Positions 56,406-64,000 of a DNA stretch of 64,000 bases are shown here, piece after piece. The notes under the pieces are model-generated. The model worked only from the letters and a program-made list of their open reading frames with translations, had not been told where the DNA came from and did not search any database. Position 1 is the first letter of the stretch. Each line of letters opens with the position of its first letter. Where the stretch lies: the NCBI RefSeq assembly GCF_021732705.1, contig NZ_JAKFUM010000008.1, positions 235,667 to 299,666 on the forward strand, read 5' to 3'. Made by a program: the position numbers and the translations under genes. The DNA comes from Nevskia sp. (GTDB lineage Bacteria; Pseudomonadota; Gammaproteobacteria; Nevskiales; Nevskiaceae).

Positions 56406-59224
56406 GCCTGGCCGGTGCTGCTGACGAGTTGCTGAGCGCAGCGGCACAGCAATGGCGCGCGCTGCTCGCCCGGTTCTCGAGCGAGACTCGCCTGTTCGAT
56501 TTCGAGATCGACGGTGACGCGCCGGCGTTGTGGATCGAGCAGTTCGCGGGGACGGAAGGCCTGTCGACCGTGAGCGACTACCGCGTCACCGTGCTGTCGA
56601 CCGATGCCAACATCGCGCTCGACCGCTTGCGCTGGCTGCCGGCGCGCATCCGCATCCGGCTGCCCGATGGCGGCACCGAGTACCGCAGCGGTTACATCCA
56701 ATCCGCGCGCAGTCTCGGGTCAGACGGCGGTCTGGCTCGCTATGAGATGCGCCTCGTTCCATGGCTGTGGCTGCTGTCTCAGCAGCGTCATTCGCGGGTG
56801 TGGCAGCAGCAATCGCTGATCAATGTCCTGAACGATCTGTTCGACGCTTATGTCGAAGCACGCTGGCAGTTGACCGACGATGCGAGACGCTGGCTCGACG
56901 AGCTGCCGGCCGCGCCGTGTCGTCTGCAGTACCGTGAAACCGACCTCGCGTTCCTGACACGAACGCTGGCCGAGCATGGGCTCGGCTGGTGCTTCGTCGA
57001 GCCCGAGGCTACCGACCGCGGAAGCAGCATCGTGACGATCTTTCACGACAGCTGCCAGTTTCCCGAGGCGATGCCGGGCAGCATCCGGTTCCATCGCGCA
57101 GCCGCGATCGAAGCGGCCGACACCTTTCAGCACCTCGAAGAGTCGCGCGCCCTTCCGGCCGCATTGAGCACCGCGCTGGCCTGGGATCCATCCGCCAAGC
57201 GCGCCACAAGCGCCAGCACGCCCACGCGTCACGCCGTGCTCGGCATGCAAGGGCTCGCGATGCTGGAGCAGTACCGGCCGCTCGGTCACGGGCTTCCAAC
57301 CGATGCGCTGTCGGTTGATCGCCGAAGCCAGTTGATGCAGGAGGCCTGCGAGTCGCGCCACAAGGTCTTCCATGCGGTTGGCAATGTCCGGCACCTGCGT
57401 CCGGCGCAGCAGTTCCAGATGCTGGACGGCATCAGCCCATTGAGTCGTGCCGTGCAGGACGCCGCAGGCCTCGGCCGGTCCTCGTCATCGTCTTCACGAT
57501 TGCCGCCCGAAGCGCGTGATCGATACGCCGTCGTTGGTTTCGACTGCTGCGGCGTGAACAATCTGCCAGCGGAGTGGAAACAGCGACTCGATCCCGGATC
57601 GTCGACCGTATCCGACCTCCATGAACTTGCGCGCACCCAAGGGTACGCCGGCCGCTTTCACCTGCTGCGCGCCGCCATCCCGTGGCGACCGAACCAGGCC
57701 GGACAACGACTGCAAGGCACGGCACCGGGACCGCAGTCGGCGATCGTCGTCGCGGCCGATGGCTGCACCGGCGGCTCCGAAGAGATTCACCGCGACCGGC
57801 TAGGCCGCATCCGCGTGCGTTTTCACTGGCAGACCGAACCGGGCAACGACAGTGCGCATGCCAGCCATTCGACCTGCTGGCTGCGCATCGCCAGTCGCGC
57901 AGCCGGCGCCGGACGCGGCGCGAGCTTCGTCCCGCGTCTGGGGCAGGAGGTGTTGGTCGGCTTTCTCGACGGCGACATCGATCAGCCCATCGTCCTCGGC
58001 GCGCTCTACAACGGACGCGGCGAAGGCGGTATCGCGCCCAGCCCCGGCGGAACGTCGGCGTCATCAGCAGTTTCAGAAGACGTTTTCGAGCAAGCTGCCG
58101 ATGGCCGCGCGAGCGCCCAGGGCAACGTGCGCGGTGGCGCCTCGCCCGCATGGCACGGCCAGAGCGCAGCGCCGAGCGGTCACCACAACCCGATGAGCTT
58201 CACCGGCTACAAGACACGAGAATTCGGCGGTGGTGGTGGCTACAACCACCTGAGCTTCGACGATACGGACAGCGCCTTGCGCATCCAGCTCAAGACCACC
58301 CAGGCCGGCACGGAATTGAATCTCGGCCATCTGATCCACCAAGCCGACAACTACCGCGGCAGCACGCGTGGTCATGGCTTCGAACTGCGAACGGACGCGG
58401 GCGGTACGGTCCGATCCAGCCGGGGCATCCTGCTAGAAAGCCGGCGTGGTGTTGCACCAACGGAGCAACCGGAAGCACTCGGCGACTTTACGGCCGGCAC
58501 CACATTGCTGAAGCAAGTACAGAAACTCTCCGACGGCTACGACGACATGACCCGTCGGCACCACAACGCCGGCCTGTCGCTCAATCGCGGCGCACAGCGA
58601 CCCGAGGTCAGTCGGTTGGACAGCCAGCGCCCTCCGGCCGCGGCGCTGACGCACATCGCATTGGCGACAACGCCAGCGGATGACCATGCGATTCCGCATC
58701 TGGGCGCAGCAGTCGTCGCCATCAGTGCGCAGGCGCAACTCGGTGTTGTCGCCGGTCAGTCGCTGCAGCAGGCCGCTGGCGAAACGATCATCACGGCCAG
58801 CGGCGGCGATGTCGACCACGCCATCGGCGGCAGCCTCCGAATCCACAGCGGCCAGGCCGTAAGCGTGCTCGCCAGCATCCAGACCGGCGCCGACAGTCCC
58901 GGCCTGAGCGCTATCGCTGCTCAAGGCCCGTTTCGCGTCGAAGCGCAGCACGGCGCGATGAACATCGACGCAAGACAAGACCTGAAGCTGGTCAGCGTCA
59001 CCAGCACCTTCGAAGCCGCCGCCAAGACCGCGATCACCCTCACGACGAAAGCCGGGGCCACGATCCGGATTGACGGCGGCGACATCAGCGTGTGTTGCCC
59101 TGGGCAGCTCGTCGTGCATGCGGCAAAGCATGAATTCGCAGGGCCGGCGAGCGGCAAGGCCAAGCTTCCGCAATTCCAGCCGAGCGAGCTCAAGCGGCGA
59201 CGGATGCTGGACTTCTCCGGTTAG
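56402..59224 (+). CDS. vgrG: T6SS spike protein VgrG
   Basis: 940 residues from the GTG inside the preceding stop. The gp27-like part fills roughly residues 1-420 (SETRLFDFEIDGDAPALWIE, YRVTVLSTDANIALDRLRWL, LAFLTRTLAEHGLGWCFVEP). The gp5 OB-fold lies at about 460-540 with DRLGRIRVRFHWQ and LGQEVLVGFLDGDIDQPIVL. A DUF2345 C-terminal extension runs to the end. No extra toxin domain is visible, so effectors are carried non-covalently, most likely the GH19 protein encoded next. Confidence 0.93.
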   Translation: MSLAGAADELLSAAAQQWRALLARFSSETRLFDFEIDGDAPALWIEQFAGTEGLSTVSDYRVTVLSTDANIALDRLRWLPARIRIRLPDGGTEYRSGYIQSARSLGSDGGLARYEMRLVPWLWLLSQQRHSRVWQQQSLINVLNDLFDAYVEARWQLTDDARRWLDELPAAPCRLQYRETDLAFLTRTLAEHGLGWCFVEPEATDRGSSIVTIFHDSCQFPEAMPGSIRFHRAAAIEAADTFQHLEESRALPAALSTALAWDPSAKRATSASTPTRHAVLGMQGLAMLEQYRPLGHGLPTDALSVDRRSQLMQEACESRHKVFHAVGNVRHLRPAQQFQMLDGISPLSRAVQDAAGLGRSSSSSSRLPPEARDRYAVVGFDCCGVNNLPAEWKQRLDPGSSTVSDLHELARTQGYAGRFHLLRAAIPWRPNQAGQRLQGTAPGPQSAIVVAADGCTGGSEEIHRDRLGRIRVRFHWQTEPGNDSAHASHSTCWLRIASRAAGAGRGASFVPRLGQEVLVGFLDGDIDQPIVLGALYNGRGEGGIAPSPGGTSASSAVSEDVFEQAADGRASAQGNVRGGASPAWHGQSAAPSGHHNPMSFTGYKTREFGGGGGYNHLSFDDTDSALRIQLKTTQAGTELNLGHLIHQADNYRGSTRGHGFELRTDAGGTVRSSRGILLESRRGVAPTEQPEALGDFTAGTTLLKQVQKLSDGYDDMTRRHHNAGLSLNRGAQRPEVSRLDSQRPPAAALTHIALATTPADDHAIPHLGAAVVAISAQAQLGVVAGQSLQQAAGETIITASGGDVDHAIGGSLRIHSGQAVSVLASIQTGADSPGLSAIAAQGPFRVEAQHGAMNIDARQDLKLVSVTSTFEAAAKTAITLTTKAGATIRIDGGDISVCCPGQLVVHAAKHEFAGPASGKAKLPQFQPSELKRRRMLDFSG

Positions 59225-59241
59225 CGTGACAGAGAACCCTC

Positions 59242-60180
59242 ATGGCAGATCAACCAGCAAACAAGGTCAAGCGCTGGGCCTACCCTTTCCAGCTCATTGG
59301 CAACAAGGAGATCGAAGACCCGCAGGTCTTGCTTCATGCACTGTCGATGGCGGAAGACGGTACCTATCCGATCGGTGCCAACGGTCTATGGCACGGCGGT
59401 GTCCATTTCGACCGCAACACTGGGGCTGTGCTCGCACAGGACGCTGGCGTTCGCTGTATTGCAGATGGGGAAGTAGTCGCTTACCGGATTGATCGCACAT
59501 ATCCCGAAATTGCCTACCCTGACGGCAAGCGGGCGCTGTATTCAACCGGCTTTGTATTGATTCGCCATCGGTTGGAATTACCACCAAGGCCGGGCATGGC
59601 CATGCCGAGCGCGCCTGTTGTGGCACCACCGCCTGAGCCCGCGTTGATCTTCTTCAGTCTCTATATGCACTTGCGTGACTGGACACGGTATCACGCTGAT
59701 CCGGCCGCGCCGCGACCTGCATTCTGGCGAGGTCCGTCGACTGAGTATCGTGTTGGCATGAATGCGAATGACGAGGAACCAATCCTGGCGCCCGGAGCGA
59801 AGGGTCTCAGAGTCCGCGATGGCAGTGGTGTACCAATCGGCCTGCTGCCGCGCGGTTATCGAGTGACCTTGGGTCCTGCAAACCACGCGAGACCCGGGTT
59901 TTTCGTATTGGCATCAGTGACCGATGGGGATTCGATCCCTGCAGGCCTGCAAGACGCTTATGTTCACAAGGCCAGCCTCGATCCGCTTCGCGAGCCGGAC
60001 GCGGGTGCGATGGATGCGGTACTTGTCTTGGCGACACCACGGCCCATTGCCGCCGGTGCACTGGTTGGACATCTTGGCGAGTATGGACGCTACGTGGATG
60101 CCACACCGCTGCCTCCCACACCCGGAAGGCCGCTGCTTCACTTGAAGTTTTCACTGCCGACAACATTGAAGCATTCATAG
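59242..60180 (+). CDS. GH19 effector, N-terminal part (frameshifted)
   Basis: 312 residues, starting MADQPANKVKRWAYPFQLIG. It contains an M23/lysostaphin-like segment (NGLWHGGVHFDRNTGAVLAQ, VRCIADGEVVAYRID, FVLIRHRL, FFSLYMHLRDW) and a SH3-like stretch ILAPGAKGLRVRDGSGVPIG. Such modules occur at the N-terminus of large T6SS peptidoglycan-degrading effectors. The frame ends abruptly in LHLKFSLPTTLKHS, whereas the next frame reads EVFTADNIEAFIATSRA across the same bases, showing a lost base near 60144. It follows vgrG by 17 bp, and so is probably its cargo. Confidence 0.75.
   Translation: MADQPANKVKRWAYPFQLIGNKEIEDPQVLLHALSMAEDGTYPIGANGLWHGGVHFDRNTGAVLAQDAGVRCIADGEVVAYRIDRTYPEIAYPDGKRALYSTGFVLIRHRLELPPRPGMAMPSAPVVAPPPEPALIFFSLYMHLRDWTRYHADPAAPRPAFWRGPSTEYRVGMNANDEEPILAPGAKGLRVRDGSGVPIGLLPRGYRVTLGPANHARPGFFVLASVTDGDSIPAGLQDAYVHKASLDPLREPDAGAMDAVLVLATPRPIAAGALVGHLGEYGRYVDATPLPPTPGRPLLHLKFSLPTTLKHS
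60141..60147 (+). other. Frameshift site in the GH19 effector
   Basis: Inserting one G after cttg would join PLLHL to EVFTADNIEAFIA and give one frame of about 938 codons from 59242 to 62057. It is either a real mutation, a programmed shift or an assembly error at a short G run. Confidence 0.7.
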
Positions 60181-60278
60181 CGACGAGCCGCGCGCGAGCT
60201 GCCGAACTCGAACCCAGGCAGAAAAGCATTCTCGTCATCGAAAGTGGCGCGAAACTGTGCCAACCGGCCGTAGCGGAC

Positions 60279-62057
60279 ATGATGGTTCCCGCGGGTTCGA
60301 TCCTGTGGCGCTTCAGTGGCAAGGAAGCTGGCGAAGGCCCTTGGCTGCGCGTAAGAAAGACAGCTCCCACCATTGTCCCCGTTGACGAGCTTAAGGAACC
60401 ACAAGGAAGCGGAAGCTCCGGTTCGTTCCTCTACCGTGGGCAGCGTGTGCAGTTCACTGGCAACTATGTGAACTCCAACGGCGAACGAACCACGGATCGT
60501 TCGAAGCGAGCTCTCTTCACGAGACGCGAGCTACTGATTCCGACTGGGGCACCGTTCTGGATCGAAAGCTCGAAAATGCGTTCGAGCAACGCCATACCGG
60601 CGTGGTCTGCGTTTCCGCTGCGTACATCGGCCTTGAGTGCTCCAAGGCTTATGCAGCGGCGCGTTATCAATCGCCGTCAGCTTGAAAAGTCTGCCGCTGG
60701 GACGAGGGCGAAGGATGACCAAGGCGTATCGTGGTGGAAAGTCAGCGTTGGCGCTGATGAGGATCGAGCTGCCGAAGGCTGGGTCTGCGAAAAGAACCAC
60801 CCTCAAACAGCATGGAGATCCCCGTGGGATTGGCCAGGCTTCGAAGTCATCAGTGAAAGCGCGCCGCCCCTTGAACTGTTTTCCCGTGAACTGCACAGGA
60901 TTGGCGTCGCCACAGACAACTCCGAGGCCGAAAATCTCAAGATCAGAGCAGACGGCGTGGACGGCGGATCGCTTCTGACGGCGCTCCGGACCGCGATCGA
61001 TGCGCAGGGTGACCGGAACGGTCAGGTGAGTGGCGAAGAGTTGAGATTATCTCTGCGTGAGCCTTGGCTTGCCGACCCAATCACTAGGCTAATCGTAAAG
61101 TACGAAAGTGAATGGTCTGGTCCGATGGACAAGTGGCGTACGTTGAATACGTTGATGTCGGAAGGATTGCCGATCTGGAACGTTGAGCTGGAACGAATCG
61201 CGAAGCTTCACTTATGGAATGAGTGGAACAACAGCAAAACTTTACGCTTGAATTCATTTGTTAGTCACTTTCATTCGACGGCGCTGACCACAAACTTTAT
61301 TGCTACGTGCAGTTGCGGCAAAGAAATTACGCACGAAGAGTTGGCTTTGATACTCCCTGCGGATGTAAAGAAAAATGGATTATTTTACAAGGCACATGAT
61401 ACAACTGTAAGAAATTATGATTCTGGCAGATTTTTAAGTCTTCTCAACAGATACATGCGCGAAAGCGACATCGTGACATGTGCGAGAAAGGCGCACTTTT
61501 TATCGCAGATGAGCCACGAATGTGATGAGCTCAGAACAAACGAAGAGTATCGAAACCGAGATGGATCAGTACCCTCTGGATGGAATGATTACCGCGGTGG
61601 CTCGAACTTCCACGGACGAGGATTAATGCAATTAACTCATGATTCTAACTACAGTGCTTACAGCATATTTACAGGAAATACGAATATTGCAAGGAATCCA
61701 GATATTGTAAGTCACAATATTCCTGATACCGTTAACTCTGCTTGTTGGTATTGGCGCAAGGGAAGCGCATGGGGCGATGTTAATCCAAAAGCTGATGCAA
61801 ATGATTTTTTTGCGATTACGGTCGCGGTGAATGGAGGATTCAACCATGTCGGCGAACGATTTGAAGCTTTGATGAAGCTGGCGGAGCTGTTGGGTGCCGA
61901 TCGATGTTCACTGACTCCGAATATGAGTTTCACTAGTTATAAAATCGAAGAAAGCGCATTGGCGGGCACGCGTTTTTATAGAAGTCATCAAGCCGCAGCG
62001 AAGTCAGCGCAAGATCGTATCGACGATATAAAGCGAGCGCTAAATGGACAACGTTAA
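60279..62057 (+). CDS. GH19 (chitinase/lysozyme-like) effector, C-terminal catalytic part
   Basis: 592 residues from the first in-frame ATG, though coding sequence extends upstream to the frameshift. A glycoside hydrolase family 19 domain fills about residues 390-540: ARKAHFLSQMSHECDELRTN with the likely catalytic Glu in SHECDE, and SNFHGRGLMQLTHDSNYSAY. Preceding parts include KYESEWSGPMDKWRTLNTLM. GH19 enzymes cut chitin or peptidoglycan glycan strands; here cell-wall attack on rivals is expected. From about 61040 the DNA becomes strikingly AT-rich. The stop overlaps the next gene by 14 bases. Confidence 0.8.
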   Translation: MMVPAGSILWRFSGKEAGEGPWLRVRKTAPTIVPVDELKEPQGSGSSGSFLYRGQRVQFTGNYVNSNGERTTDRSKRALFTRRELLIPTGAPFWIESSKMRSSNAIPAWSAFPLRTSALSAPRLMQRRVINRRQLEKSAAGTRAKDDQGVSWWKVSVGADEDRAAEGWVCEKNHPQTAWRSPWDWPGFEVISESAPPLELFSRELHRIGVATDNSEAENLKIRADGVDGGSLLTALRTAIDAQGDRNGQVSGEELRLSLREPWLADPITRLIVKYESEWSGPMDKWRTLNTLMSEGLPIWNVELERIAKLHLWNEWNNSKTLRLNSFVSHFHSTALTTNFIATCSCGKEITHEELALILPADVKKNGLFYKAHDTTVRNYDSGRFLSLLNRYMRESDIVTCARKAHFLSQMSHECDELRTNEEYRNRDGSVPSGWNDYRGGSNFHGRGLMQLTHDSNYSAYSIFTGNTNIARNPDIVSHNIPDTVNSACWYWRKGSAWGDVNPKADANDFFAITVAVNGGFNHVGERFEALMKLAELLGADRCSLTPNMSFTSYKIEESALAGTRFYRSHQAAAKSAQDRIDDIKRALNGQR

Positions 62058-62988
62058 GAAACTTCTATCGAGCAGTTTAATTTTTTTTGTGCTGCTAATC
62101 GGCGGTGCTACTGCACAAGAGATACATGGCGAATTCTTGGATGGTAAAAAATACAGCGCCGAGATTCGAACCGAAGATGTAATAAACGAAGATGGAATGC
62201 GTATCAGAAAGAGCGAAGTCGCTGTTAAGCTGACTGATGGTACAAACAAATTATTTTATAAATTTGAATCAGATAGTATCTCTGCGGTAAGAAGTTCACC
62301 ATTTGGGTTTATTTCGATAATCACTAATTCTAGGGGGATGGAAGGAAGAGTACGATATGAGTACATAAGCCTGTATAAAAATGTGCTGGTGTCACTTGGT
62401 GTCGTAGAGCGACAGCTTCATTTGGGCAGGACGGCGTCAATTGAAATCCAGAAAGGACAGAGCGTTCCGCCAGGTATCACAGCTAAGATTATTGAAAACA
62501 TCATTGCCAACAAAGAATCTTTCGCGCTTATAGACCAATCTCCGTACCTTTTCGCAGCATTAATCTTGCTCGGCAGGAAATCTGAAAATAACAGGTCCAA
62601 GGAGCTTATTCTAAAAATTGTTGAAAATAAAGAGATTACTTCCGATAAAATTTTCCGTGAAGCCCTCGAAAAAATGAGAGTTCCCCGCGGGGGAACACTC
62701 AGATGTGGCTGGCTTGAAAAGTCGATGACATCTGGCGTCAAAATCACAGATAACGATGGGGTATGGACAATTAGAACGGGTAAGGACGGTATTGCAAATG
62801 ATGACCTACCGATTCTCGATCCTGATCAGTGGGTCGCAACTTCAAGCAACGAAGGTTACGGTTGCGTCTGCCTTCGGGTTGTTGCCAACGTCAGCACTCA
62901 TGAAGTAGTGAAGCTGATTTCTTCTTCTCCTAAATCGTTGCTTGCGTGTCGTAATGATAAGAAGCTCGTGGAGCCAGCCAAACCGTAG
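62044..62988 (+). CDS. Putative periplasmic immunity protein, DUF4087-like C-terminus
   Basis: 314 residues with a signal peptide (LLSSSLIFFVLLIGGATAQE). The last 100 residues match the DUF4087 pattern: RCGWLEKSMTSG (220-231), NDGVWTIRTGKDGI, DPDQWVATSSNEGYGCVCLR and CRNDKKL, with Cys221, 274, 276 and 302. It overlaps the GH19 effector gene by 14 bases and shares its AT-rich composition. An exported protein coupled to a wall-degrading toxin fits an immunity role, since self-protection must act in the periplasm. DUF4087 function is not established. Confidence 0.65.
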   Translation: MDNVKKLLSSSLIFFVLLIGGATAQEIHGEFLDGKKYSAEIRTEDVINEDGMRIRKSEVAVKLTDGTNKLFYKFESDSISAVRSSPFGFISIITNSRGMEGRVRYEYISLYKNVLVSLGVVERQLHLGRTASIEIQKGQSVPPGITAKIIENIIANKESFALIDQSPYLFAALILLGRKSENNRSKELILKIVENKEITSDKIFREALEKMRVPRGGTLRCGWLEKSMTSGVKITDNDGVWTIRTGKDGIANDDLPILDPDQWVATSSNEGYGCVCLRVVANVSTHEVVKLISSSPKSLLACRNDKKLVEPAKP

Positions 62989-63873
62989 TGACAGTCGAAA
63001 AGTCGATGATTACCACATGTCTGCTGCCATGCCGCTGATTGCGGTATCTGTCTTCGGACCTATTGCAGCTGCATGACGCCAGCTCGCGCTGACTTGGCCG
63101 CACTCTTGAAATAATCCTACTAGATAGAGCGGCACCCTATAAGGCTGAACTTCTCTGAGTAGCCGTGGACTAGCGGAGTCAGACACCCAAGGCGTGGAAT
63201 GTAGCTTGCGTATTTTTACTGCCATCGCCAGACGTTATAATGGCGAAAGCTTTCAACCGCGACTGAAGCCACTTCGTCTTCAGGCACTCACCAACCAGCT
63301 CGCGGATTAAGGATTCGCCGACGCTATCCCGCCAAGATACGCTGGACTCACGGATGGAGTTGTTGAAAACCGAGATCGTGATTCAGTCACGGATCGGCTT
63401 TCGTAAAACTTCGGGCTAGCTCTGCTTCCGTGGCTATCGCCTTGCGACGTGAACAATGATCAATTGTAAAAGCAGGTTGATGATGCGTGTGCCGCGAATT
63501 GAGCAGGCGAGATCGATCGGAAAGATGCCCCAGTGCCTATGCCGATGATTATCTGGCACATGCTGTGCTGACCACTGGCGTAGGCGTCGAACATGTCCTT
63601 TGAGTCCCTACAATCAATCTTTAATGCCGGCTGTAACGGTCGATCGCTACACATGACCAAGTGCCATCGTTGGTGCCCGCAGCGCAGCCCGTAGCTAGAG
63701 CTTGTGACAGCTGTCAACGCTCATCGCGTTGTGTCGTGGTGCGGGAAAACTCGAATCTTTGGGTCGTATTGGCGTATGTACTATGTTGACAGCGCTCTAT
63801 CGCCGAGACTTCAGTTGCGTCTCGTGCCGCCGTGGCCGATTTATAGATAGGCCGAAACTCGGCAACGAGGTAC
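62989..63873. other. Gene-poor, apparently decayed region
   Basis: About 885 bases without a convincing complete gene. On the minus strand, 63460-63717 is an open frame whose last part (CRDSKDMFDAYASGQHSMCQ, ending PAQFAAHASSTCFYN) reads like a genuine protein C-terminus, and about 63180-63365 reads DSVGESLIRELVGECLKTKW without a start codon. These look like remnants. A possible sigma70 promoter (TATAAT at 63236-63241 with TTTTAC 16 bp upstream) has no gene behind it. Confidence 0.4.
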
Positions 63874-64000
63874 TGACCTGCTGGTCGAATTTCGGACCAC
63901 GTGACGCTTAAGATTCTGGCTCCCGCTATGAGCGAGGAGCACATGAAGCAGGCACGATTTACTGACGAGCAGATGGTTCGGATCCTCCGTGAAGCGGACA
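63874..64000 (+). mobile_element. Left end of an IS3-family insertion sequence (partial)
   Basis: The stretch beginning tgacctgctggtcgaatt resembles IS3/IS407-group terminal repeats and sits about 70 bp before an OrfA-like start. The element continues past the window, so the right end and target duplication cannot be seen. Confidence 0.55.
63943..64000 (+). CDS. IS3-family transposase OrfA, N-terminal fragment
   Basis: The frame reads MKQARFTDEQMVRILREAD and is cut by the window end. This matches the start of IS3/IS407-type OrfA, a helix-turn-helix protein that partners OrfB by frameshifting. A GAGGAGC ribosome-binding site precedes the ATG. Confidence 0.75.
   Translation, partial: MKQARFTDEQMVRILREAD

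Overview
The window is high-GC DNA (roughly two thirds G+C by eye) with the classical origin-proximal order of a gammaproteobacterial chromosome: mnmE-yidC-yidD-rnpA-rpmH facing away from dnaA-dnaN-recF-gyrB. Together with the TonB receptor style, the homodimeric aceE/aceF pair and the T6SS gene set, this suggests a Nevskiales/Xanthomonadales-like gammaproteobacterium. That placement is inference; no rRNA or tRNA gene was seen.

Layout. 1-25 kb is mostly metabolism and single genes: a secreted PHB-depolymerase-like esterase, an alkyltransferase-like protein lacking the acceptor cysteine, a PhzF-like protein, a large TonB-dependent receptor, a deoxyinosine glycosylase, two divergent secreted metallopeptidases (DUF885 and M1), the pyruvate dehydrogenase E1/E2 operon, a divergent LysR regulator, a fused Nudix/tyrosine-phosphatase-like protein, a thioesterase, DctA, and mnmE. 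25-34.5 kb is the replication-origin block, with perfect DnaA boxes and an AT-rich tract between dnaA and dnaN. 34.5-44 kb holds unknown genes, an AraC regulator, a serine hydrolase, an orphan ParA, a 2-hydroxyacid dehydrogenase, purK/purE, a SIMPL protein, sufT-apaG and a YidB-like protein.

44-63 kb is a type VI secretion (T6SS) island: tssA, an OmpA-like protein, tagF, tssM, a membrane protein with a ketosynthase-like fold, a PAAR-metallopeptidase effector with a likely immunity lipoprotein, a membrane-anchored M15 peptidase, a small membrane protein overlapping vgrG, vgrG itself, and a GH19 (lysozyme/chitinase-like) effector with a DUF4087-type putative immunity protein. The sheath, tube, baseplate and ClpV genes are not here, so this is a partial or auxiliary cluster. 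The GH19 effector is split by an apparent one-base deletion near 60144, and its toxic C-terminus plus the immunity gene are clearly AT-richer than everything else, indicating a recently exchanged toxin module. The last kilobase is decayed, gene-poor DNA ending in the left edge of an IS3-type element.

The points most worth a second look are the two effector/immunity pairs and the frameshift, the T6SS-linked ketosynthase-like and M15 membrane proteins, the Nudix-phosphatase fusion, a 163-bp perfectly centred imperfect palindrome at 12071-12233, and an array of five GATC sites exactly 11 bp apart at 41707-41754.
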